From Thermocrispum municipale DSM 44069 (GTDB taxonomy: Bacteria; Actinomycetota; Actinomycetes; Mycobacteriales; Pseudonocardiaceae), in assembly GCF_000427825.1 (NCBI RefSeq), contig NZ_ATYT01000014.1, forward strand, positions 1 through 64,000: a DNA stretch of 64,000 nt. The letters run 5' to 3'. The translations under genes and the position numbers were made by a program. The stretch's first letter is position 1; every line of letters starts with the position of its first letter. Shown piece after piece: positions 22,051 to 29,640 of the stretch. The notes below the pieces were generated by a model. That model did no database searches. It was not told the origin of the DNA and saw only the letters and a list, made by a program, of their open reading frames with translations.

Positions 22051-23663
22051 TTCCCTGGTTCTGGGCGCAGCGCACCGAGGGTGAGACCGTCCCGGCCCAG
22101 AGATGTAGCGCGCTGCCCCAGTTTCGCCAGTTCCGCGAGCAACCGATCGAACTCCTCGAACGCGCGGAACGCCGCGCCGTAACGACGTTGTTCGTCGACG
22201 CTCAGCTGGGGGATCCGGGAGCCGGTGACGTCGGTGCGGAAACTGCCGCTGCCACTGGTCGCGCGCTTGACGTTCGCGGCGCTGCTCAGAAAGCCGCGCA
22301 GGAAGTCGGTGTCCAGCCGGTCACTCGTCGAGGTCGCTCCGTCATCGGTCAGCGAGACCAGTCCGGCGCGCACGAGATCCGCCACCTTGATCGACGGGCC
22401 GTCGAGGGTACCCAGGCCCTTGCCGAGTTCGGGGAGCAGCTCACGCAGCTCGTGCAGCGTGGTCGCCACCGCCGCGCAGGCGGCGGCGTACTCGGCCAGG
22501 TGGTCGACATGTTGTGCGGCGACGTAGCGAGCCGGTGTGAGGTCGACGTCCTCGTCCAGCAGGTCGATCAGTGGTACGTCCGTGATCTGGCTTGCGATGG
22601 GCTCGAGCGTCTCGTCCGGGTCGTTCGCCGAAAGATCCACCATCCGCACCGTGTCGCGCCCTGACTCGGCGTGGACCGGCCTGTCCAGCAGCCACAGCTG
22701 CACTGGCTGTGCATGAAGCGCCGCCATCCCCGGTGGCAAGGCGATGACCTCGGAAAGCGCGCCACGGCGTATGAGCTCCGCTCGGATTCGACGGCCGGCC
22801 TTGCGATAAGCGACCGAGGGTGGCATCACCACCACTGCCCGGCCGCCTGGGGCAACGTGGGAATAGCAGTGCTGGAGCCAGGCCAGCTCGCCCTCGGCAC
22901 GGGTGGGAACGCCGAATTCCCAGCGGGCGTCCAGGAGCAGATCTTCGCGGCCCCAGTCCGCAGCGTTGACCGGCGGGTCGCAGACGACCAGTTCGGCGCG
23001 CAGCCGATCCCATTGGTCGTGCCGCAGTGAGTCACCGACTCGCACGGCGGCGTCCGGGTCGACGAGCTTCAGGCGCGCTCCGGCCAGGCGTGCTGCGGCC
23101 TTGTGGCATTCCTGCCCCGCTAGGGACGTGCCGGGAGTCGCGAACGCCAGGAGGAGCGAACCGATGCCACAGGCCGGATCGTAGACGGTTCCGGTCACCG
23201 GGCCGGCGAAGTGGCTGATTGCGCGCACCAGGCGAGGTGTCGAGGTGTACTCGCCCGCGGACATCCGCTCGACGAGGGCTGTGAGGACTTCAGCCGGTGC
23301 GCGTTCTTCGAGCAGATCGTGGATGAGCGGGATGAGGTCCGGTTCGAGATCCTGGGCTGATCCGGTGGTCAGCAGTCTCGAAACGTCTGCCAAGCCACGG
23401 ACCATCTCACTGCCGTACCGGGTGCGCAGCGCGTGCCAGAGCACCACTTCCGGCGAGGGATCGTCGCCCTTCCGGTGCCGGTCCAGCCAGGATCGGACCT
23501 CGGCAAGGTCGAACAGGGCGGTGCGGCCGGTACCACGCACAGGAGCCGGGAAGTCCTCGTATCGTTTGCGCCAGTTGGACACCGCAGCCCGCGTCACCTT
23601 CGCCAGCCGCGCGATCTCGGCAGGAGTGACCAGCGAAGCGGCGCTGGCCCGGGCGGCACTCAT
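22047..23663 (-). CDS. HsdM-like N6-adenine DNA methyltransferase with N-terminal HTH
   Basis: This 538-aa protein starts with a MerR/excisionase-like HTH (LVTPAEIARLAKVTRAAVSN, about 12-50). A class I methylase core follows, with motif I YDPACGIGSLLLAF (about 161-174) and motif IV CDPPVNAADWG (about 228). The motif IV aromatic residue (NPPF/Y in most relatives) is Val, which may weaken base flipping. No HsdS or HsdR gene is present. The gene converges on the helicase with a four-base overlap, which suggests it belongs with the array. ATG 23663 is chosen because the family begins near the HTH. An ATG at 23708 would add 15 residues. Confidence 0.8.
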   Translation of the reverse strand: MSAARASAASLVTPAEIARLAKVTRAAVSNWRKRYEDFPAPVRGTGRTALFDLAEVRSWLDRHRKGDDPSPEVVLWHALRTRYGSEMVRGLADVSRLLTTGSAQDLEPDLIPLIHDLLEERAPAEVLTALVERMSAGEYTSTPRLVRAISHFAGPVTGTVYDPACGIGSLLLAFATPGTSLAGQECHKAAARLAGARLKLVDPDAAVRVGDSLRHDQWDRLRAELVVCDPPVNAADWGREDLLLDARWEFGVPTRAEGELAWLQHCYSHVAPGGRAVVVMPPSVAYRKAGRRIRAELIRRGALSEVIALPPGMAALHAQPVQLWLLDRPVHAESGRDTVRMVDLSANDPDETLEPIASQITDVPLIDLLDEDVDLTPARYVAAQHVDHLAEYAAACAAVATTLHELRELLPELGKGLGTLDGPSIKVADLVRAGLVSLTDDGATSTSDRLDTDFLRGFLSSAANVKRATSGSGSFRTDVTGSRIPQLSVDEQRRYGAAFRAFEEFDRLLAELAKLGQRATSLGRDGLTLGALRPEPGN

Positions 23664-23786
23664 AAGCCGACAGTACACGCTCCAGTTCTTCAATGAGCGA
23701 ACCTGCATGTTGACGGTGCAAACGAACGCTCAGTCTGCGAAGCAGAACTGATGCGCGGCGCACGCCCGCTCGCGGCGCAAGGGTGC

Positions 23787-24449
23787 CTACGACGAGTGGC
23801 GGGTGGTGACGCCGGCCAGCACAAGATCGATTCCGGCGAGGAACTGTTCCCGGTCGTCGTGGTTGCGCAACTGCCTCGCGACGCGGCGGGTGAACGGGTA
23901 GGCCTCCGGGTCGAGGTCCTCCCAACTACTCGCCACCGTGTCGAGGAAGGCCTCTCGCGTCGTGCTGACTTCGGCTGTCGCGGTTTGGCCCGCGGTGCCG
24001 AGGATGTAGTGCACCAGCACCGACGTCGCGGTGAACCAGCTGCGCTCGGGCACCCCGAGCGCGCCGATGTGGCGTCCGATGGCCTCGAAGATCCGCGGCG
24101 CCACCGGGCCCCCGGGGTTGCGGGTCAGCTGCATCAACAGCTGTGTCGCCAGCCACGGGTGTCGCTCGATCGCGTCGAACAAACCGAGCGCGACGGCGCG
24201 GATCTCCTCCTGGGGCGAACCCGCGGACGCGGCGGGGAGCGCCTGGGCGACGACCGCGTCCGTCGCCGTGGTCAGCAGCTCGTCCTTGTTCGCCACGTGC
24301 CAGTAGATCGCGCCGGCGCCGGTGGCGAGCCGTTCGGTCAGCGTCCGGAACGTCAGCCCGGCTTCGCCCGCCGCGTCCAGCAGCTCGACGGCCGCTTCGA
24401 CGATTCGCTCCCGGGAGAGCGCCTCCGTGCGCCGGGTCCGTGGTGGCAT
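23787..24449 (-). CDS. TetR-family repressor of the adjacent FAD monooxygenase
   Basis: This 220-aa protein has a TetR N-terminal HTH (RERIVEAAVELLDAAGEAGL, then TFRTLTERLATGAGAIYWHV and NKDELL) and an all-helical C-terminal ligand domain. It is transcribed away from a TetX-like monooxygenase. The 68-bp gap between them holds a near-perfect palindrome. This is the standard layout for a TetR that represses itself and a detoxifying or resistance enzyme. ATG 24449 keeps the N-terminus typical. An upstream in-frame ATG at 24518 would read through the operator and is rejected. Confidence 0.88.
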   Translation of the reverse strand: MPPRTRRTEALSRERIVEAAVELLDAAGEAGLTFRTLTERLATGAGAIYWHVANKDELLTTATDAVVAQALPAASAGSPQEEIRAVALGLFDAIERHPWLATQLLMQLTRNPGGPVAPRIFEAIGRHIGALGVPERSWFTATSVLVHYILGTAGQTATAEVSTTREAFLDTVASSWEDLDPEAYPFTRRVARQLRNHDDREQFLAGIDLVLAGVTTRHSS

Positions 24450-24469
24450 GCCCCCATCTTGACACATCT

Positions 24470-24500
24470 GGAATGCCGTTCCAATATGGAATGGCATTCC
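24470..24500. promoter_or_regulatory. TetR operator between the divergent genes
   Basis: GGAATGCCGTTCCA (24470-24483) and TGGAATGGCATTCC (24487-24500) are inverted repeats that match at 13 of 14 positions around ATA. The site overlaps the promoter space of both the tetR gene and the monooxygenase, which points to mutual repression by the TetR protein. Confidence 0.8.
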
Positions 24501-24517
24501 ACGAAGAAGGAGGGGCA

Positions 24518-25627
24518 ATGCACGTCACGATCATTGGGGCCGGGCTGGGCGGTCTCACGCTCGCTCGCGTCCTGCACGTCCACGGCATCCCGGCGACGGT
24601 CTACGAAGCGGAGGCGTCCGCGGGCGCACGCGCCCAGGGCGGGATGCTCGACATCCACGAGCACGACGGCCAGCAGGCCCTCCGTGCGGCGAACCTGTTC
24701 GACGAGTTCCGCGGCATCATCCTGGAGGGCCGCGAGGCGACCAGGGTCCTCGCGCCGGACGGTGCGGTCCTGCTCGACCAGCCCGAGGACGGCACGGCCG
24801 GGCGCCCGGAGGTCCAGCGCGGCGAGCTGCGGCGGATCCTGCTCGACTCGCTCCCGGAAGGCACCGTCCGGTGGGGGCACAAGGTCACCGGCGTCCGCGC
24901 TCTCGGCGACGGCCGCCACGAAGTGGCTTTCGCCAACGGCGGGACCGTCGTCACGAGCCTGCTGGTCGGCGCGGACGGCGCGTGGTCACGCGTGCGGCCG
25001 CTGGTCTCCGGCGCGGTGCCGCGGTACGTGGGCCGGTCGTTCGTCGAGACCTACCTGTTCGACGCTGACAGCCGGCACCCCGCCGCCGCGCGAGCCGTCG
25101 GCGGTGGGGCGCTGATGGCGCTCGTGCCGGGCAAGGGGATCATGGCGCATCGCGAGAGCGGCGGGACGCTGCACACCTACGTGGCGCTCACCAAACCACT
25201 GGAGTGGTTCGCGGAGATCGATTTCAGCGACTCCGCCGCCCTCGCGCGGGTCGCGCGAGAGTTCGACGGCTGGGCGCCGGAACTCACCGCGCTGATCACC
25301 GACAGCGACACCGCGCCGGTCCTGCGTCCGCTCAACACCCTGCCGATCGGGCACAAGTGGGACCGGGTGCCGGGCGTGACGCTGCTCGGCGACGCGGCGC
25401 ACCTGTTCGCCCCGTCCGGCGATGGCGCGAACCTGGCCATGTTCGACGGCGCCGAGCTCGGCAAGGCCATCGCCGCCCATCCCGGCGACCCCGAGGCCGC
25501 CCTGGCGGAATACGAGCAGGCCCTGTTCCCGCGCAGCACCGCGGCGGCCGTCGAGGGCAGCCACACGCACGAAATGCTGTTCGACGAGAACGCGCCGCAC
25601 AGCGTGATCAGCTTCCTGACGGCCTGA
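24518..25627 (+). CDS. TetX-like FAD-dependent monooxygenase
   Basis: This 369-aa class A flavoprotein monooxygenase opens with the Rossmann motif VTIIGAGLGGLTLARVLHVH, has the DG motif LLVGADGAWSRVR in the middle and the FAD-ribityl motif VTLLGDAAHLFAPSGDGANL near 290-310. The last motif, with GDGAN, and a QGGMLD region near residue 45 are typical of the TetX/aromatic hydroxylase branch that inactivates tetracyclines or hydroxylates aromatic substrates. The actual substrate cannot be told. ATG 24518 has AAGGAGGGG upstream. Control by the divergent TetR is likely. Confidence 0.85.
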   Translation: MHVTIIGAGLGGLTLARVLHVHGIPATVYEAEASAGARAQGGMLDIHEHDGQQALRAANLFDEFRGIILEGREATRVLAPDGAVLLDQPEDGTAGRPEVQRGELRRILLDSLPEGTVRWGHKVTGVRALGDGRHEVAFANGGTVVTSLLVGADGAWSRVRPLVSGAVPRYVGRSFVETYLFDADSRHPAAARAVGGGALMALVPGKGIMAHRESGGTLHTYVALTKPLEWFAEIDFSDSAALARVAREFDGWAPELTALITDSDTAPVLRPLNTLPIGHKWDRVPGVTLLGDAAHLFAPSGDGANLAMFDGAELGKAIAAHPGDPEAALAEYEQALFPRSTAAAVEGSHTHEMLFDENAPHSVISFLTA

Positions 25628-25629
25628 GT

Positions 25630-26004
25630 TCAGGGGCGCTTTTTCTGCTGCGCGTCGTACTCGGCGCGGGCCTGTTCGACCTTCTCCAGGTTCGGCGACC
25701 ACTCCGCGAGGGTCGCGAACAGCGGGGCGAGGCTGCGGCCGAGGTCGCTGATCTCGTACTCCACCCGCGGCGGCACCTCGGCGTGGTAGGTGCGCACCAC
25801 GAGCCCGTCGCGCTCCAGTTGGCGCAGCCGCTGCGTCAGGACCTTCGGCGTGATCGTCGTGATGCGGCGGGACAGCTCCACGAAACGTTGCCTGCCGTAC
25901 TCGTTCAGCGTCCACAGGATTGGCGTGGTCCACCGGCTGAACACGAGATCGACCACGGGCGCGATCGGGCAGGCCAGCTCGGGACTGACTGTGGTTTCGG
26001 TCAC
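25630..26004 (-). CDS. HxlR-family winged-helix regulator
   Basis: This 124-aa protein carries an HxlR domain: CPIAPVVDLVFSRWTTPILW, FVELSRRITTITPKVLTQRL, and the wing VVRTYHAEVPPRVEYEISDL. The conserved N-terminal Cys is present. Its GTG start (26004) is only a few bases from the point where homology to a DUF2637 gene stops, so its native upstream region has probably been replaced. It converges on the monooxygenase with a two-base gap. HxlR proteins often sense quinones, aldehydes or hypochlorite. The target here is unknown. Confidence 0.8.
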   Translation of the reverse strand: MTETTVSPELACPIAPVVDLVFSRWTTPILWTLNEYGRQRFVELSRRITTITPKVLTQRLRQLERDGLVVRTYHAEVPPRVEYEISDLGRSLAPLFATLAEWSPNLEKVEQARAEYDAQQKKRP

Positions 26005-26011
26005 CGGATCC

Positions 26012-26287
26012 ACGTCGGGCCGGGCGCAGCACGTCCGCAGAGGCACCGGCGAGCGCGAGGTGTCGCGTCCCCAACAAGAGGCCGAGGATCGAAAGATCGA
26101 CTGCGGGCGCGACAAGCGGCGCAACCCAGACCGGCACGCCCAGACGAAGGGCGAGGTTGAGAACATTGCCGAAGCCGAAGAGGAACGTCAGTCCAACTAC
26201 CATTCCCATGATCACAGTGATGGTTCGAATGATGACCGAGTGCTCTGTCGGCGTCTGCGGCACGGACGTGTCGTCGTGAGTGCCCAT
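26012..26287 (-). pseudogene. Truncated DUF2637 (SpdB-like) transfer protein
   Basis: The first 92 residues (ATG 26287) read like DUF2637/SpdB membrane proteins of actinomycete plasmids and integrative elements: VGLTFLFGFGNVLNLALRLG, VAPLVAPAVDLSILGLLLGT and ADVLRPARR. After that Arg-Arg, at about 26012, the similarity ends abruptly and the frame runs meaninglessly into the HxlR gene in another frame. Intact relatives continue with more membrane segments and a C-terminal domain. The gene is therefore a broken remnant that marks a recombination junction. Confidence 0.7.
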
Positions 26288-26460
26288 CAGGCATCACCAC
26301 CAGGGTTGTCGACCTGGAAGCTGCTCTCGATCACCAGCATTCCGCTGGAAAACCGCTGGTCAGGAGCGGGACCGTCTGCGTGTAGCCCCGCCGGGGGCGC
26401 AGCTTGACGATCGGACGCCGCGCCGGATGTGTCCCGTGGGCCGCGAGCGTCGGTTGACAT
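26287..26460 (-). CDS. 57-aa hypothetical protein of an integrative-element remnant
   Basis: A short frame from ATG 26460 encodes MSTDARGPRDTSG and ends RFSSGMLVIESSFQVDNPGG plus DA. Its stop overlaps the ATG of the DUF2637 remnant (TGATG, 26285-26289), the coupling expected in the transfer gene block of actinomycete integrative/conjugative elements. The C-terminal motif is ordered, whereas the first 35 residues are Ala/Pro/Gly rich. No function is known. It is probably no longer useful because its partner is truncated. Confidence 0.55.
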   Translation of the reverse strand: MSTDARGPRDTSGAASDRQAAPPAGLHADGPAPDQRFSSGMLVIESSFQVDNPGGDA

Positions 26461-26601
26461 TTCTTTGTGTCGTCCGCGGTGTGGTTCGCGCGCAATCGCT
26501 GTGTCGGTCGCGCCGGTCCGACGGAGATACCCACTCAGCGGCGCGCCAGGCAGAGACGGGGAGCCTGCCGCAACGGACGGGGCTCCCCGTCTTCGCCCGA
26601 T

Positions 26602-26856
26602 TCACCGGGCCGGTTGCTCGGACTGGAGCGCGGCCGCTACGAGTTCCTGCACATCGCCGACGGTTCGGGCGGCGAAGACCTCTTCATCGGTGACCGGGAT
26701 GCCGAATTCCTTGCGCAGTGCCAGCACGAATTCCAGCCGGGACAACGAGTCGATGTCGAGGCCGGACTCGAGGTCGCTGTCCGGGGTGATGGATTCCGGG
26801 GCGGCCGTCGACCACTCGGCCAGGATGGTCACCAGTCGTTCGTGGATGGTGCTCAT
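26602..26856 (-). CDS. Acyl carrier protein
   Basis: This 84-aa acidic protein has the ACP fold and the phosphopantetheine site LESGLDIDSLSRLEFVLALR with Ser37. Discrete ACPs of this size serve type II systems. The ATG at 26856 overlaps the stop of the KAS III gene (ATGA), so it is the last cistron of the 26602-32301 operon. It probably carries the chain built by the KAS III and ketosynthase of the same operon. Confidence 0.9.
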   Translation of the reverse strand: MSTIHERLVTILAEWSTAAPESITPDSDLESGLDIDSLSRLEFVLALRKEFGIPVTDEEVFAARTVGDVQELVAAALQSEQPAR

Positions 26857-27893
26857 GCTTCGGTGTGCCTTTCGGAGTGCGGGTTGCTGGATCCCGAGGG
26901 TTGAACGGTCACCTGCGGCCACGTCAACATCGCCGATCCCCATGCGAGCCCGCCGCCGAACGCGGTGAGCAGCAGGCGTTGGCCCGCCCGGATCTCGCCC
27001 GCCACGGCCGCGTCGACGAGCGCGAGCGGGATCGAGGCCGCCGAGGTGTTCCCGACCCGGTCGACGTTGGTGACCAGACGCTCCTTCGGCAGATCAAGCT
27101 GTCGGGCGATGGCGTGCAGGATGCGGACGTTCGCCTGGTGTCCGACGACGCGGTCGACGTCGGTGATCGCATACCCGGTCCGGCCCAACAGCGCCGCGCA
27201 CGACTCGGACATCCTGGTCACGGCCTCGGTGAACACCTTCTTGCCGTTCATGCGCATGGTCGTCGCGGACGGTTCGAACACGCCACGATATGGCTGCCGG
27301 GAGCCGCCGACCTCGACGCGGATCAGCTCGGCCTGCGCGCCGTCGCTGCCGAGGTCGAAGCCTTCCACCCGGCCCGCCTCGTCCGCGCCACCCGCCCGGA
27401 GCACCAGGGCGCCCGCGCCGTCCCCGAACAGCGGCCCGGTGTTGGGGTCGTCCGGGTCGACCACGGCGGACATCACCTCGGCGCCCGCGACGAGCACGCT
27501 GCCTGCCAATCCGGACTCGATCAGGCTGGCACCCACGGCCAGCGCATAGACGTAGCCCGCGCACACGGCACCGATGTCGAATGCCGGAACCGGCCCGAGG
27601 CCGAGTTCTGCGGCAACGGCAGGTGCTGTCGCCGGAATCGGGTGGTCCGGCGTGGCGGTCGCGACGATCAAGGCGTCGACGGTGTTCATGTCTGCGGAGG
27701 CGAGAGCGCGTCGTCCGGACTCGACCGCGAGCGCAGTGGTGCCGACCCCGGGCTCGGCGTAATGACGGCGCTCGATGCCGGTTCGGCTCTGGACCCACCC
27801 GTCGGCCAGGCCGAGTCGGCGACTGAGGGTGTCGCTGTCGACATGGTCGGCCGGGACGAATCCGCCGACGCCCGCCACGACTGCATGACTCAT
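26853..27893 (-). CDS. 3-oxoacyl-ACP synthase III (KAS III) family
   Basis: This 346-aa protein shows the FabH layout: active-site Cys111 in DIGAVCAGYVYALAVG, then GHQANVRILHAIARQL with the catalytic His, and VGNTSAASIPLAL with the catalytic Asn. All three residues of the Cys-His-Asn triad are present, so it can prime chains by condensing an acyl-CoA with malonyl-ACP or act as an acyltransferase. Overlaps of four bases with both neighbours tie it to the ketosynthase and ACP. A dedicated FabH outside the main fatty-acid locus usually means an unusual starter unit. Confidence 0.9.
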   Translation of the reverse strand: MSHAVVAGVGGFVPADHVDSDTLSRRLGLADGWVQSRTGIERRHYAEPGVGTTALAVESGRRALASADMNTVDALIVATATPDHPIPATAPAVAAELGLGPVPAFDIGAVCAGYVYALAVGASLIESGLAGSVLVAGAEVMSAVVDPDDPNTGPLFGDGAGALVLRAGGADEAGRVEGFDLGSDGAQAELIRVEVGGSRQPYRGVFEPSATTMRMNGKKVFTEAVTRMSESCAALLGRTGYAITDVDRVVGHQANVRILHAIARQLDLPKERLVTNVDRVGNTSAASIPLALVDAAVAGEIRAGQRLLLTAFGGGLAWGSAMLTWPQVTVQPSGSSNPHSERHTEA

Positions 27894-29632
27894 GCCGATA
27901 CTCCTTCGAGCCAGTAGCGTTCGGTGCGCCACGGGTAGGAGGGGAGCGGGACATACCGGGCTCCGGGGTCGAGAATCGCCGTCCAGTCCACATCCCTTCC
28001 GTCGAGGAAGGCCGCCGCAGCGTCGCCCACGGCGGACTCCCGCGCGACGACGTTGCGGTCCCGAAGCGCGCTCACCAACTCGGCGTGCGTGCGACCGGCG
28101 ACGGCGAGGCGGTGCTCGAACTGCTGACGACGGCGCGCAGCGCTGAAGCAGATATCACGCAGACTCAGCTCGTGGCCGTCGCCGCCGGGGCCGAGATAGT
28201 TGACGTAGGACCCCACGAGATCCTCCAACGCTTCCGGGCTGCGTGCGGACAGCACCAACAAGTGCGTCCGCCCGGTATCGGGTTCCGCTCGCTGGGGCGC
28301 TGGTAGCGCCTGGCCCACGACGAGGTGGGTGTTGACGGACGAGATGCCCTGGCCGCTCACGCCCGCGATCACCGGCCGGTCGAGCACGGGCAGCTTCGTC
28401 GGGGCAGTGGGCACCACCAGTGGCAGGTCGTCCCATGCGACGTTCGGGTTCGGGGTGTTGAAGTGCAGGCTCGGCACGACCTCGTGGTGCTCGAGACACA
28501 GCACGGTCTTGATCAGAGCCGTGACGCCGGCGGCACCTTCGGTGTGCCCGACGTTCGTCTTGACGGACCCCACGAAACACGGCCGCTCGGGCTCTCTGCC
28601 CGCGCCGAGCACCTCGCCGAGACCGGCGAACTCCACCGGGTCGATCAGCGGAGTGCCGGTGCCGTGGGCCTCCACGAAATCCACGTCCGCAGGGTCGACA
28701 CCGGCGTCTTCGTAGGCCCACCGCAACATCTGCGTGTGACCCTCGACGGACGGTGCGAGCAACGATCCGCTGCTGGCACCGTCGTTGCTGATGGCGCTGC
28801 CTAGGATCACGGCACGCACGCGGTCGCCGTCGGCCAGGGCTCGGCTCAGTGGCTTGAGGATGACGACGCCGACTCCGTCGGACGGGGCGAACCCGTTGGC
28901 GGACGCGTCGCCGAACTTGCAGCGACCGTCGGGTGCGAGCATCCGGACCTGGGACAACAGCACGTCTTCGTCCGGCGTGAGCTTGAGGTTGACGCCCGCG
29001 GCGACGGCCAGCTGCGACTCTCCGGCACGCAGACTCTGGCACGCGAGGTGAACGGCCACCAGCGACGACGAGCACGCCGTGTCCAGCGCGATGCTCGGGC
29101 CGCGCAGGTCGAACACGTACGACAGCTGTCCGGACAGGACGCAGCGGTAGTTGTAGATGGCGCTCGGGCCGAGGTTTTCCAGGCCCCGGCGGGCCTGCAG
29201 GTCCCAGTAGTCCAGATGCATCGACCCGACGTAGACACCGGTGCGACTGCCCGCTACGTCTGCGGGTGGGATGCCGGCGTCCTCGAAGGCCTCCCAGGTC
29301 GTCATCAACAGCAGGCGTTGCTGCGGATCGAGGTTCTTGGCCTCGCGAGCCGACATACCGAAGAAGGCGGCGTCGAACTGGCTGGGGTCGTCCAGATAGC
29401 CGGACCTGCGGCTGATCACCTTGCCCGGTGTGGGCTCCGGAGCGTACAGCTCGTCGACGTCGTACCGGTCGGAGGGCGTGCGGCTCGTGGCGTCACGTCC
29501 GGCGCGCAGCAGCTCCCACAGTGCGGACACGGAGTCTGCTCCCGGAAGCCGGCACGCCATCCCGACGACGGCGATCGGCTCGTGGCGGCCGTCGGCGGGG
29601 TAGGTGAAGGGTTGGTGGGATACGGTCTGCAT
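27890..29632 (-). CDS. Stand-alone type I PKS ketosynthase lacking its AT domain
   Basis: This 580-aa protein begins with a PKS ketosynthase (EPIAVVGMACRLPGADSVSA, active-site DTACSSSLVAVHLA, then EAHGTGTPLIDP and KTNVGHTEGAAGV), about residues 16-430. The usual KS-AT linker follows (LVLSARSPEALEDLVGSYVN and FEHRLAVAGRTHAELV). It then goes straight to the post-AT linker YVPLPSYPWRTERYWLEG. The acyltransferase body that should lie between is absent. All KS catalytic residues are present. ATG 29632 with GGGAG upstream starts the KS cleanly. It would depend on a trans AT or on the KAS III partner for substrate. Confidence 0.88.
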   Translation of the reverse strand: MQTVSHQPFTYPADGRHEPIAVVGMACRLPGADSVSALWELLRAGRDATSRTPSDRYDVDELYAPEPTPGKVISRRSGYLDDPSQFDAAFFGMSAREAKNLDPQQRLLLMTTWEAFEDAGIPPADVAGSRTGVYVGSMHLDYWDLQARRGLENLGPSAIYNYRCVLSGQLSYVFDLRGPSIALDTACSSSLVAVHLACQSLRAGESQLAVAAGVNLKLTPDEDVLLSQVRMLAPDGRCKFGDASANGFAPSDGVGVVILKPLSRALADGDRVRAVILGSAISNDGASSGSLLAPSVEGHTQMLRWAYEDAGVDPADVDFVEAHGTGTPLIDPVEFAGLGEVLGAGREPERPCFVGSVKTNVGHTEGAAGVTALIKTVLCLEHHEVVPSLHFNTPNPNVAWDDLPLVVPTAPTKLPVLDRPVIAGVSGQGISSVNTHLVVGQALPAPQRAEPDTGRTHLLVLSARSPEALEDLVGSYVNYLGPGGDGHELSLRDICFSAARRRQQFEHRLAVAGRTHAELVSALRDRNVVARESAVGDAAAAFLDGRDVDWTAILDPGARYVPLPSYPWRTERYWLEGVSA

Positions 29633-29640
29633 CTTCTCCC

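Noticed and set aside
22047-23663. Type I restriction-modification locus
   Set aside because: Only an HsdM-like gene is found. No HsdS target-recognition or HsdR motor-nuclease gene adjoins it.
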